From assembly GCA_030220185.1 (NCBI GenBank), contig JASPKZ010007296.1:786501-850500 (forward strand): DNA of 64,000 nt, written 5' to 3'. How positions within the stretch are numbered: position 1 is the stretch's first letter; each line of letters starts with the position of its first letter. Origin of the DNA: Diploptera punctata. Lineage: Eukaryota > Arthropoda > Insecta > Blattodea > Blaberidae. Made by a program: the position numbers and the translations under genes. Shown in pieces: positions 31,276 through 41,118 of the stretch. The notes beneath the pieces are model-generated. The model searched no databases. It had not been told where the DNA came from and saw only the letters and a program-made list of their open reading frames with translations.

Positions 31276-32179
31276 TAAGGCTAGGATTTTTATGGCATAT
31301 TAACATGCAAAATATGTACATATTTATATAATAACATTATGTGAAATATGTAAGATTACATAACAATTCCTTAAAATATGTAAAATTAAATACAATATAA
31401 TTAAAATGTAGGCCCTATATAAATTTATATTAAATGTTAACTTTGGAAGATATATACAATTTGAAGGAATTGGACTGTTAAATACTTGGGTATTGTCATG
31501 TTTCTATTATAAAATGATCCCACTACAGGTTTAGGGATACTGGGAGGTTAAGACTCCCATCTTTCTAGACAACCGGCAAGAGATTTCAGCCTTGTGCGAT
31601 AGCAGTCTTTACCCCCCCCCCCAACATAGTACGGTATTCATTTTTATAGACCCCAGGGTCATGATGCCGCCTGAAGATTAAACAGTTTAAAAATCCTGAC
31701 CCCATCGGGTCTCGACCCTCGATTTTCCAGTTTGTAGGATATTGCCTTAACCAACTATACCACGGTGTGCCCCCTATATATTTATACTATTTCATTCATA
31801 AGATACTCAAGTTTTTAGAGTCTTCCTGTATCTGTTTATCGTGTTCAGCAAATGGAATTCGTTGACCGTTTCTCAGCAGATTTCGTATAGGTTGGAAATA
31901 ACAGTCTCAGTGTACAATCAGGTATTCGAGTTTTTTAATGTAAACAAATATTGTTTTAAATTATTTTCCGTTCATGAAAATGTTTTTTTTATTAAGAGGC
32001 ATAATATGTAAATTTACATAAAAGTCTCTAAATTTGTAAAAATATGTAATTATGCTAAAATATGTAATGATATATTTTCATATATGATAAGTAAGTTTCT
32101 AATTCGTGGACATTTATCAATTTTACCGATGTATAAGCGAAGGGGAAGAATATGTAATTACATACAAATCCTAGCCTTA
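31276..32179. mobile_element. non-autonomous hAT-like element, 8-bp duplication
   Basis: GTTATGAA is repeated exactly at 31268-31275 and 32180-32187. The ends are inverted repeats: TAAGGCTAGGATTTTTATG on the left and TAAGGCTAGGATTTGTATG read inwards on the right. An 8-bp duplication is the hallmark of hAT elements, although this terminal sequence is not one I can name. The interior is very AT-rich, has repeated AATATGTAA words and lacks a transposase. A SINE-D copy is nested inside, so the original element was about 560 bp. Confidence 0.7.
31431..31771 (-). mobile_element. SINE-D copy nested in the hAT-like element
   Basis: The antisense head reads GGCACACCGTGGTATAGTTG with TTAAGGCAAT and B box GGGTCGAGACCCGATGG. 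The body is GGTCAGGATTTTTAAACTG and AGGCGGCATCATGACCCTGG. CCCTATATAAATTTATA (about 31413) and CCCTATATATTTATA (about 31772) may be its duplication with a 2-bp indel. A C-run of 13 lies at 31611-31623. Confidence 0.6.
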
Positions 32180-32264
32180 GTTATGAAACATCTGTGGTGT
32201 TACATTGTTGACAACTGCATACCTCCTACCACAATATTGACACTAGGTCACAAGACAGCAGTCT

Positions 32265-32697
32265 GCTAACAATTCCTCTTCATAGCACTTCCTCCTATTC
32301 TACTTCCTTCACAGTAGCCTCCGCCCGCTCCTGGAATCTCCTTCCTCAAGATATCAGGGGTTGCCGCACACTTGGCACCTTTAAGTCACGCTTATACAGT
32401 TACCTGTTGTCTAATAATTAATTTTTCTCTATTTATTTAATTTTATACTATGTCATTAATCTTTTCCTCGTTTTTTTATATATCTTGTACATATTATATA
32501 TTTAATTCGTTAAATTTAGAGTAAATTAAAATACATTATAAATATTAATTGTATTGTATTCATAACTTGTAATCGTTTATATATATATATATATATATTG
32601 TAATTTAGATTTAAGACTTTTCTTTTGTATTTTTTTTAAACCTGGTTGAGTGGTAGACAAGGCCTTAAGGCCTTAACTCTGCCCGGTAAAATAAAGC

Positions 32698-32751
<54 letters not shown>
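32265..32751 (+). mobile_element. LINE-H 3' region: RT C-terminus, UTR, hairpin, tail
   Basis: The frame beginning near 32265 reads SSYSTSFTVASARSWNLLPQ, DIRGCRTLGTFKSRLYSYLL. This is the usual C-terminal end of a LINE reverse transcriptase ('SFTVxxxRxWNxLP...tFKxxL'). About 230 bp of UTR follows, with a (TA)n at 32579-32598, then TGGTTGAGTGGTAGACAAGG, the CCTTAAGG palindrome, TTAACTCTGCCCGGTAAAAT and about 17 ATT units. A T-run follows at 32751-32769. Confidence 0.75.
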
Positions 32752-32752
<1 letters not shown>

Positions 32753-32769
32753 TTTTTTTTTTTTTTTTT

Positions 32770-34136
32770 AAGTCTGTCAAATCACTTACTGGCGTAGAAT
32801 AGACCTGGGCCTTAATAGACTCCCACAGGAGGAAGAAAAAAATCAGGTAGTCTTAGTTCTGGTGATCTGGGAGGCCTTATGATATACATCCTCTTGCAGG
32901 AATCATTTCATATGAGATTATCGTATTGATGTGTGGCATATAACTCACATTGATCATGAAGGTCACTGTTATGTAGTCTTTTCTAATTCGTTTCTTTTTG
33001 GTCCACAAATTTTAAAACATACCTAACAAAAGTATTTTTGCGCTACTTTTTTTTAGCGAATTTCGAAGGAATGAAGCTATTGAGACTGTTCTCATAAAGA
33101 GTTAAATAAAAACATTGAATTAAAATGTCGCAATCTCCTTTTTCAAATGTTACCAATCTTAGTTATTTTGGATGCATAGTTTTGAAAAATTTCAAATATA
33201 ATTTTGTAACTATTAATTTGATAATGCCTAAAAGCAGAGCACGATGTATATGATCCAAAATGGTTAATGAGCTTAAGTTTCTCTAAATATTCAGGAACAG
33301 AAATGTGATTGTTTTGAAGCTTGTTTATTATCAAAGCGTTTAGATTGCCTTCCTGTTTGCTTCTCAGCACCCTATCGCCCCTTGCCCTCCCATTGACTAG
33401 ATCGTTTAATGAACTTTAGTAAATGCGGCTAATTTAGTCTCGTGACTTATATTTTATAGTTAATATATTTTATTACGATTTAACTGGTTTGTAGCAGTAA
33501 TTTCTCAAGAGAAATATTTTATCAGCTATTACATGATCTGTGGCCTGTTTTTATTCGTTGCAGCATTATTAATGTGAAGTATGGGATGTTGTAAATATAA
33601 AGCAACTTGTTTAATTACAGTTTTCCAGGTCATGTGTCATTATAACATCAATTATATCAGTGTTGTTTGTTACTATGTGCATCAAGATAATGGGACCCCC
33701 ATACTTGTAATGTTCTGATGGACTATGCTCATTCTGGTTCCGAGCTTTGAATTGAAACGTCAATTATACCAACTGTCAAAGAGCGTCGTTAAATAAAACA
33801 CTTCTCTACGGTAATTTAACCTCTCGTCTTATACAGTTCTTACTCAGGAGTAAGTCTTGGCGTTTGTTAATGTGGGTCTAAATACGTAGTAGCCTAGCAA
33901 GACTTATTTTACAACGCTTTATTCTAGCTTGTAACGGAAGCTTTAAAAACATGATTTTCACCGTCACTTAAAAAACATTGGATCGACTTGAACACTTTAT
34001 ATACTTGTAAAGGACCAATGACAACCACAATAATTTCTTAATTTTTTTTTCTAATATCCGGGCCAGGATCATCAGGATATCAAAAAAATAAAGACCGGTA
34101 TAATAGTTTGTGGACATATCGACTTTTAGAGTCTAT
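32770..34136. other. mostly unassigned; LINE-R scrap and SINE-C-type tail
   Basis: A diverged LINE-R scrap (TGTTATGTAGTCTTTTCTAA, TTTTGGTCCACAAATTTT) lies near 32970-33015. An antisense 75-codon frame at 33143-33370 has no motif I can place. CAACTGTCAAAGAGCGTCGT with TAAATAAAAC at 33768-33800 is the tail seen after the SINE-C-like copies. The rest is unrecognised. Confidence 0.4.
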
Positions 34137-34240
34137 CGTTGTGGAAGCTCAGTTGGTAGAGTGGTGGACTGTAGTGGCATATAATTTCATATAATTCATA
34201 GGTTGCTGGTTCAAATCCGGCCCTGAGGATTTTTTTAGAA
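34137..34240 (+). mobile_element. tRNA-like sequence with intron-like insert
   Basis: GTGGAAGCTCAGTTGGTAGA and GTGGTGGACTGTAGTGGCAT are followed by TAGGTTGCTGGTTCAAATCC. The order and box A/B words are those of a tRNA, with a short AT-rich spacer where an intron would sit. The ends do not pair convincingly as an acceptor stem and it runs into a T-rich SINE-like tail, so I call it a SINE head rather than a functional tRNA. Confidence 0.4.
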
Positions 34241-34321
34241 GAGTATTATTTTTAGCTCACACTACAATAGCATCGAATTTAGAGATATTTACATTTTTAG
34301 AAAACCAAACTAAAAAATAAA

Positions 34322-34524
34322 AAATAAATAATAGTTAAAAAACTAAAACATAAAACAATACGTTTTATTAGAAAACCGAACTAAAAACTGAAAAATAATT
34401 TTAATTTCCAACACGCTTGGGATACAATTAAAGTGGTCAACAAAAAATCATCTCCAACACATGTAGAATAAAACTCGAGTTATCTACAAAAAAAAATAAT
34501 TTTGCCATCAAAAGCGTGTGGTGC
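34322..34524. repeat. left arm of a large inverted repeat
   Basis: This arm contains TTATTAGAAAACCGAACTAA, TTTCCAACACGCTTGGGATA and AGTGGTCAACAAAAAATCAT. It is the near-exact reverse complement of 35213-35407. The element is a foldback or MITE-like repeat now split by a Helitron. Confidence 0.85.
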
Positions 34525-34547
34525 TCTATATCAATTAATATATTTGA

Positions 34548-35150
34548 CTAGAAGTCCCGGCCACGCGTTGCTGTGGCTAAGGTATACGTTAAAAATTTAA
34601 ATTAAATTGTTGTCTTTCAGCCAGATTACTTAAAACTAATACTTACACACGAAATTAATAATATTGAAAATAAAATAAACACTGAACACACTTAAATTAT
34701 GAAATAATCAATATTTGTAATTCAATTGAAATTCGCGGTTGCAACAAAATGCACAGCCACCTGGATCGCTCTTTGTTAAATAATAGACCAATTACCTTAC
34801 CAAATTACCATACACCGCCATCTGTTAAAATCGCATGGCACTCGCAGATAATTACACCGTCAGCTGTTAGAATCGTATGGAACTCACTCTTTGTTAAATA
34901 ATAAACAAATAATTTGCAATAAAAATAATGCGACTATAAATTTAGTTATAAACTACCCTCACTCTTTGTTAAATAATAAACAAATAATTTGCAATAAAAA
35001 TAATGCGACTATAAATTTAGTTATAAACTATCCTAAGTCTCAAATTGGATCAAACTGCACACAGTGTGCAAAATTTTATTAAAATCGGTTCAGTAGTTTA
35101 GGATTCCATCGCGGACAAACAACGTGACACGTAATTTTTATATATTAAGA
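34548..35150 (-). mobile_element. non-autonomous Helitron in the inverted-repeat loop
   Basis: On the minus strand it starts TCTTAATATATAAAAATTAC directly after an A. It ends in a GCCACAGCAACGCGTGGC hairpin and CCGGGACTTCTAG followed by T. A 5' TC, a 3' CTAG, a hairpin about ten bases before the end and A|T flanks with no duplication are the Helitron hallmarks. It carries an internal direct repeat of about 80 bp (CACTCTTTGTTAAATAATAA ... GTTATAAACTA, twice at 34884-35030). It has no Rep/helicase gene. Confidence 0.8.
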
Positions 35151-35212
35151 TAATAAACAGATATTGGTAAAAGTAAAGTCTCTAATAAGAAAACGTAAAA
35201 AACCATAAAAAA

Positions 35213-35407
35213 ACATCCCACGCTTTTGATGGTAAAATTATTTTTTTAGATAACTCTAGTTTTATTCTAGATGTGTTGGAAATGATTTTTTGTTGACCAC
35301 TTTAATTTTATCCCAAGCGTGTTGGAAATTAAAATTATTTTTCATTTTTAGTTCGGTTTTCTAATAAAGCGTGTTGTTTTAGCTTTTTTTTAAACTATTA
35401 TTTATCT
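35213..35407. repeat. right arm of the large inverted repeat
   Basis: It pairs with 34322-34524. The distance between arms is accounted for mostly by the Helitron; without it the loop is only about 85 bp. Confidence 0.85.
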
Positions 35408-35904
35408 AGCAATGGTTTTACTGTTTTTGCGGGTTTTTACAACCCGCTGTAGGGGTAATGTTGTTGTAGTGACGTCAGAGGTCGGATGAGCGTGTTCAGA
35501 CAAAAGTACTATACATTTTCAAAACATACTACTTAAGTTGTTCAAAACAATAAGATTGGAGGTGGCGGGTTAAAGGTCTACGTTTCTAGATTAATGTACA
35601 AGGGTTTTTTTTTCCCCCCTGCAGTTATTCTAGCTTTTCCACCTGGTTTGTTTTCGTTCCTTCCCTCCCATACAACGGATTGTTAAACTCAGCATATAAC
35701 AGTACTGTCCAGGCTAACCGTATTTAAAAAATAGTACAGGACATAAGAAAATAGAATATTTATAGAGGCGAATGTTTTTATCAGTGGCTATAGCTATGAG
35801 AGTATTTGTTCATATACTAGTAAATCTCTTCTCACGCCCCGCCTTTCAGACCCCGCTAGTCGTGAGTAACGAACGGTAAGTATAGACCTATTTGTAATCT
35901 GCTC
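35408..35904. other. unassigned sequence
   Basis: No gene recognised. TTTTTGCGGGTTTTTACAAC with CCGCTGTAGGGGTAATG near 35425-35460 is a locally GC-richer block. Confidence 0.35.
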
Positions 35905-36260
35905 CATGTCATCCGGAGCTTAACCTGTTTTTAGGTAGGATGGATTTGAAACTTTTCGATCACACGGAAGACATGGAGAGCTCCCCCGAATGAGCGATCA
36001 GCTCATTTAATAAGGAACTTAACTGACTATTCCCCTCGCACATCCATACTATATATCATGAATATTATAATTATTGTTAAAGCCTAGAATGATGTTCAAG
36101 GCTCATGTTTGGGTCTTCAGTTACCCTGCCATTTATCCTTACAGGTGAGAAAAATACCCACCCCGCCTAGACAAGTTGTCCCACCGGGATTCTAACGAGG
36201 GTCCGCTGCATACTATGACAGCACCAGCTAAATACTTTAAGAAAACAACAGTGGACATAA
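35905..36260 (-). mobile_element. SINE-B2 copy, degenerate
   Basis: The antisense head region is decayed: GCAGCGGACCCTCGTTAGAA, CCCGGTGGGACAACTTGTC. The body TGTAAGGATAAATGGCAGGG and a tail with GTTCCTTATTAAATGAGCTG and CACGGAAG / GATCGAAAAGTTTC follow the order of the copy at 869. Confidence 0.55.
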
Positions 36261-36589
36261 ATAAGGATATTAACTAAACCTTGCATGCATCCCCAACAGA
36301 CAACAAACACACCGGAGCGACAACGGTCATGTTCTAGTATTTTGGTAGGCCTATATAACAAAGGTGTTTATGTTGTGATTCGTTTTTAAACGAATTTCGT
36401 AGGTTTTTGAGATTGGTGTCATGAAAATATTTTTGAAAGAAAAAATTATGCATCGATCATACTTACTAGTCAAGCAAAATTATAATGAAAAGAATTGAAA
36501 TGCCATGGCGCTTCGCCTTCTAGTCAGCTGAATGGCTTCACAAATCCACGCCACGGGTATATCATCACATACCATGGAGCGATCATTCG
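36261..36589. other. unassigned sequence
   Basis: No gene or repeat recognised. Confidence 0.35.
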
Positions 36590-36830
36590 GCCAGTTCAGG
36601 AGTTACATGTGGTTAGCATGTCGCTGGTTTTCTCAATCTGGCGAGTCGCTATTTAATTGTCACTAAACTACCCAAATTTCACTCAGGATGCTGGATTGTT
36701 ACTCAGCTCCCCATACGGGGCCGTGAGATTCCGTTTGCGATGAATTTCCTTTTCCCCTGGGGATTCGAATCAGCGAAAGACCACACTTAATTCTAGACCA
36801 AAGCTTAAATCGTTCGGCTACATGCAAGAC
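36590..36830 (-). mobile_element. SINE-A copy, degenerate
   Basis: The antisense head CATGTAGCCGAACGATTTAA and box B GATTCGAATCCCCAGGG are followed by GGGTAGTTTAGTGACAATTA and CAGATTGAGAAAACCAGCG. It ends near ACATGCTAACCACATG. Confidence 0.6.
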
Positions 36831-37100
36831 TAAGAAATAACTAGTATCCTAACATTACATTTATAAGGCGACGAGTAACACAAAAGTGAGAACCGATGTT
36901 CATGGGGGGGGAAGAGGAAGGGGGGGGAAAGAAAAGAAAGGGGCGCGGGGCAAAAAAGCAAAGTGTTTTTTATGCGGTTTTCGTTTATTGTGCATGGCGC
37001 ATTCCGAAGGACTGGAGGGTGTTACACTATATTTTTTAAAAATAAACAAAGATTTTCAAATGTCCATTCTAGCGTCTTACTAGATGTCAAAAAAGGACAA
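36831..37100. other. unassigned, with G-rich block
   Basis: A purine-rich, G-rich stretch (GGGGGGGGAAGAGGAAGGGG) lies at 36904-36950. A 65-codon frame through it (36886-37083) is low-complexity. Confidence 0.4.
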
Positions 37101-37110
37101 TAATATATCT

Positions 37111-37484
37111 CCGGTTGAGGGTCTTTCCCACTTTTGTCACAAGTTCAGTTCGCAGCGGTTGCCCTTTTTAACCAGCCGGCTGCCTTTGGCCCTTCACATC
37201 CCCACATTGGTGGTGTCCTCCCCACAGGTAGATGATCAACCGCCAGTGTAGGTGTGACATGTGGTTAGCATGTCGAGTCCCCCAGCCGTTATAGCTGGTT
37301 CCTCAACCTGGAGCCGCTACTTATTGTAGCTACCCAATTGCCTCACGATGCTGGGTGGGCACCGGTCCCATACTGGCCGAAATACCATGAGAAAATTTCT
37401 TCCCCCACGGAGACTCGAACTAGCCAAGTCCCGCAGCTCTGCGCCAAGGCTTCCTACCTTAACCGCTCGGCTACGGCGCGGGAC
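37111..37484 (-). mobile_element. SINE-A copy with perfect 10-bp duplication
   Basis: TAATATATCT at 37101-37110 and 37485-37494 delimits 374 bp. The antisense head is CCCGCGCCGTAGCCGAGCGG, box B TTCGAGTCTCCGTGGG, body GGTAGCTACAATAAGTAGCG. The extended tail GCCGGCTGGTTAAAAAGGGC with AACCCTCAACCGG matches the copy at 15362, making a long-tail variant. It inserted at the 5' terminus of the Helitron that follows. Confidence 0.92.
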
Positions 37485-37491
37485 TAATATA

Positions 37492-38034
37492 TCTTAATAT
37501 ATAAAAATTTCGTGTCATGTTGTTTGTCCGCGATGGAATCCTAAACTACTGGGCCAATTTTAATAAAATTTTGCACACTGTGTGCAGTTTGATCCAACTT
37601 GAGACTTAGGGTAGTTTATAACTAAATTTATAGTCGCATTATTTTTTTATTGCAAATTATTTGTTTATTATTTAACAAAGAGTTATAATTATCTGTGAGT
37701 TCCATACGATTCTAACAGATGGCGGTGTAATTATCTGTGAGTTCCATACGATCCTAACAGATGGCAGTGTAAGGTGATTTGGTAAGGTAATTGGTTTATT
37801 ATTTAACAAAGAGAGATCCAGATGGCTGTGCTTTTTGTTGCAACCGCGAATTTCAATTGAATTACAAATATTGATTATTTCATAATTTAAGTGTGTTCAG
37901 TGTTTATTTTATTTTCAATATTATTAATTTCGTGTGTAAGTAATAGTTTTAAGTAATCTGGCTGAAAGACAGCAACTTAATTTAAATTTTTAACGTATAC
38001 CTTAGCCACAGCAACGCGTGGCCGGGACTTCTAG
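37492..38034 (+). mobile_element. non-autonomous Helitron
   Basis: It begins TCTTAATATATAAAAATTTC after A. It ends with the GCCACAGCAACGCGTGGC hairpin and CCGGGACTTCTAG before T. It is about 543 bp, in opposite orientation to the copy at 34548 and closely related along its whole length, but without the 80-bp internal duplication. Two copies of an ATTATCTGTGAGTTCCATAC unit lie at about 37688 and 37731. No coding region. Confidence 0.85.
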
Positions 38035-38043
38035 TATATATAT

Positions 38044-38361
38044 CCATCCATAGTAATTCTGCCCGAGGGCAGGTCTTTCACTGCAATCATAGCATTTACA
38101 TGCTATGCTTTGCAGCTTTACTAGGGAATTATAGGTGTGGTAGCTTCCCGTTGATTTACACACCGATTAAGGGTGATGATGATAATGAAAAGGATGGCCG
38201 GATGATTTTCGGGGCTGTTGGGCCCTAAGCTTCCTGACATTTATCTTACAGGTAAGGAAAAACCCCGAAAAAACGTCACCCAGGAGCCTGTCCCGACAGG
38301 AAATCGAACCCGAGCCCACTGCGTGACAAGGCAGCACGCTACTTCGAGAACACAGCGGTGG
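38044..38361 (-). mobile_element. SINE-B1 copy
   Basis: The antisense head is CCGCTGTGTTCTCGAAGTAG with B box GGGTTCGATTTCCTGTCGGG. The complete B1 tail contains GCAAAGCATAGCATGTAAAT and CTGCCCTCGGGCAG, ending TATGGATGGA. TATATATAT lies on both sides, so the insertion was probably into TA repeats next to the Helitron. Confidence 0.85.
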
Positions 38362-38362
38362 A

Positions 38363-38363
38363 T

Positions 38364-38398
<35 letters not shown>
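38363..38398. repeat. (TA)n microsatellite
   Basis: An interrupted TA run between SINE-B1 and the LINE-N fragment. Confidence 0.9.
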
Positions 38399-38400
38399 GA

Positions 38401-38566
38401 TAATGAAATAACGAGGATATCCACACCATCTAATAAAATCAGTTCAAAGCTTAAATGAAGAAACTAAAGTAGTGGTAAAAACTGATGGAAAAAGGTCAGA
38501 AGAAATTTTAATAAATCGAGGAGTTAGACAAGGGTGTAGTCTATCGCCCACTATTTTTAATATATA
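38401..38566 (+). mobile_element. LINE-N reverse transcriptase, left part
   Basis: The frame reads IKSVQSLNEETKVVVKTDGK, RSEEILINRG and VRQGCSLSPTIFNIYI. This is reverse-transcriptase palm motif B ('GVRQGCSLSPxLFNIY'). The coding sequence breaks at TTTAATATATA, where the mariner element begins, and resumes after 41118. Confidence 0.85.
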
Positions 38567-38986
38567 CAGGGTGTAAATGAATTATACCGCATACATTTAA
38601 CTACGCATAGAGGGGTAATAAGCATTTTGAGATAATGAGCTAATGGTCTACGAGGGAAAATGGGCGAGTTATAGGGAATCAAACTAGACGACATTTGATA
38701 CAGATAAATAAACAAGAGAGCATACTAGGAGAGAAAATTATACTAGAATAACTTCATATCTTAGTATTAATTCCGAAATCCTGATTGCTAATAATTCATC
38801 AACAACGTTTATGAAATATTGGGTTTTCAAATTCCTTAAAAATTCGATCTGAGCTGATGTTTGCACTCCACTGCACTCTGGGTAGTAGAATCGGTACAAC
38901 GTGAGCCTTAATACAGAGTAAAGCACGCAGAAACTGTGTAGTTAACTCGGTTTTTCTCCATCACGCAAGGTTTCCGAGAGATTCCA

Positions 38987-39262
38987 TCATTTTGGCCGGG
39001 AACCAAGCATTTCAGACTGGTTTTTGGATAACTTTAAATATCGTATGAGATCGTTAAGATCTTCTTGCGTCAATAAATGAGGCTCGGATGAACAGCTTTG
39101 TTCAAAAGTTGTATCACCAAAATCTGTTTCTTCTTCTTCCTTACTTCCATCAGAATCTGAGCTCTCTACATCTAATGTCACACGTTCTGGAGGCTTTGGT
39201 ATGGACAATTCTTCGGAGCGTGGAACTGGTCTCATTGTAGATTGCAAGTCAGGGTTCACCAC
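38987..39262 (-). CDS. acidic open frame captured inside the mariner element
   Basis: Ninety-one codons encode VNPDLQSTMRPVPRSEEL, PKPPERVTLDVESSDSDGSK, an EEEETDFGD acidic stretch, CSSEPHLLTQEDLNDLIRYL and KLSKNQSEMLGSRPK. After a frame change, WWNLSETL continues. I recall close relatives of 'LLTQ.DLNDLVRDL.LSK..AELLGSRL..WNLL' in many arthropod and cnidarian predicted proteins that are probably transposon-derived. It lies antisense between the left inverted repeat and the transposase, where mariners carry no gene. It may be a captured fragment or part of a nested element. It is short, probably broken at its C-terminus, and the function is unknown. Confidence 0.45.
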   Translation of the reverse strand: MVNPDLQSTMRPVPRSEELSIPKPPERVTLDVESSDSDGSKEEEETDFGDTTFEQSCSSEPHLLTQEDLNDLIRYLKLSKNQSEMLGSRPK

Positions 39263-39768
39263 TTGATTTTTACGTAATCCCTTTAATGTTTGTTAAGCAG
39301 AAATTAAAAAAAAAAGTATTATTTAAATCCATTAATTGAAATTGAAATTAAAAAATAATTGTGAGTGATGGAGAAATTCCGAATACATACTTGAAAACAC
39401 GATAAAATAACTGCATTAAGTACAACTATTGGTACTCATGAGACAAAAATCATGTTGAGGAGTGTAATTAACAAACAATTAAACCAGAAGTAAATCTACG
39501 CACGTAACTAATTTACAGTACGTACTTAATAAATGAAGAACAAAAAAAAAATTGTACACATACTGTAGGGAGTTTCCAACATGATGCATAAATCTTACAC
39601 GGTGATTACAAATGATTGGAGCGATTTCATGATTTTATTGTAGCGATCTTATTTGACATATCTTCACAGAACTTTAAAGTTATGTATAAAAACTCATAAG
39701 GTTTTTTTTTGTTTTCTCTCGCAGCCGTGTTTCAGCTTTAAACCGAGAGAGCGCAGCAGTTATCAAAG

Positions 39769-40819
39769 ATGGCGACAGGCGAGGAGAAAGCATATGCTGT
39801 GCTTGAATTTCATTCAACTCAATCTGTGATAACTGTGCAACGACACTTCAGAACGAAGTTCGAGAAAGATGCACCGAGTGCCAACTCCATTCGGCGTTGG
39901 TATGCGCAATTTAAAGCTACAGGATGTCTCTGTAAAAGGAAATCAACGGGTCGTCCTTCAGTGAGTGAAGAAAAGGTTGAGAGTGTGCGGATGAGTTTCA
40001 CACGTAGCCCACAGAAATCAACACGAAAAGCGAGCAGAGAGCTGAACATTCCACAACCGACCGTTTGGAAGATCTTGCGGAAAAGATTGAAGCATAAACC
40101 TTACCACTTGCAATTTCTACAAGCCCTACGCCCATTGACAAAGTGAGTCGGTTTGAATTTTGTACACAAATGCAGCAGTTTATGGATGAGGATGGTTTTT
40201 GTGAGAAACTTGTCTTCAGTGACGAAGCAACATTCTTTGTGAATGGCAAAGTGAACAAACACAATGTGCGAATCTGGGGCACAGAAAATCCCCGCGTTAT
40301 TGTGCAGCACATTCGCGACTCCCCAAAGTTAGTGTGTTCTGTGCGGTTTCTCAGTTCAAAGTTTATGGCCCTTTTTTCTTCTGCGAGCAGAACGTTACAG
40401 GACACGTGTACCTGGACATGCTGGAAAATTGGCTCATGCCGCAGCTGACGACCGACAGTGAGACCTTCATCTACCAGCAGGATGGTGCTCCACCACACTT
40501 CCATCACGATGTTCGTGAATTTTTAAACATGAGATTGCCAAACCGATGGATCGGTCGCAGTGGAGAGAATGATCAGAAATTGTTGTCATGGCCTCCACGC
40601 TCCCCCGATTTGACGCCGTGCGATTTTTTTGTTTGGGGGTATGTGAAAGATTCAGTGTTTGTGCCTCCTTTACCAGTAGACTTACCAGAACTGCGAGCTC
40701 GCATAATCAATGCCTTTGAACAAATTAATAGGGACATGTTACGTCGAGTATGGGACGAACTTGATTACAGACTTGATATCTGCAGAATCACCAAGGGGGA
40801 GCATATGGAGCACCTGTAA
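39769..40819 (+). pseudogene. mariner-type transposase, two frameshifts
   Basis: The start ATGGCGACAGGCGAGGAG opens a 125-codon frame (39769-40146) with an N-terminal helix-turn-helix region: AVLEFHSTQSVITVQRHF, SIRRWYAQFKATGCL, STGRPSVSEE and REL..PQPTVWKILRKRL. Near 40140 it shifts to a frame with LVFSDEATFFVNG (first Asp, codon at 40221). Near 40340 it shifts to one with YQQDGAPPHFHHDVREFL (second Asp, 40481) and WPPRSPDLTPCDFFVWG (third Asp, 40607). Forty-one residues separate the second and third Asp. It ends LDICRITKGEHMEHL. All catalytic residues survive, so inactivation is recent. No introns are evident. Confidence 0.9.
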
Positions 40820-41118
40820 CATCTCAAAAAAAAACCTGGGAAGTTGCTCTATGTATCTGTAAAAGTTCGTGAAAATATGTCGAATACTGACTGCTATAAC
40901 CACCGAGCTAAAGGAGCGTGCTATTGCAAGTTACTGTCTCTGTGTCATCTTATTTCCATTTTAATTTGAAATAATCAGTGGCGTACCAACCATTTAACAA
41001 ATTGAGTCATAACTTGGACATTTTTATTCGTAGACCATTAGTTCATTATCTCAAAATACTTATATAATACCTCTCTATTCGAAGTTATATTTATGCGGTA
41101 TAATTCATGTACATCCTG

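Larger units (their letters stand above)
38567..41118 (+). mobile_element. mariner-type element (DD41D transposase), TA duplication
   Basis: The ends are about 90-bp inverted repeats. The left begins CAGGGTGTAAATGAATTATA and the right, read inwards, begins CAGGATGTACATGAATTATA. Both contain GCATTTTGAGATAATGA-type words and reach TAATGGTCTACGA. TA flanks both sides. Removing the element and one TA restores the surrounding LINE-N reading frame. At 2552 bp it is roughly twice the usual mariner length. The surplus lies between the left repeat and the transposase, and includes an antisense acidic open frame. DD41D spacing is known from the rosa group of mariners. Confidence 0.85.

Noticed and set aside
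39819..40507. Antisense frames of 76 and 169 codons opposite the mariner transposase
   Set aside because: They mirror the transposase coding frame and carry no motif. The sense strand has the full set of catalytic blocks.
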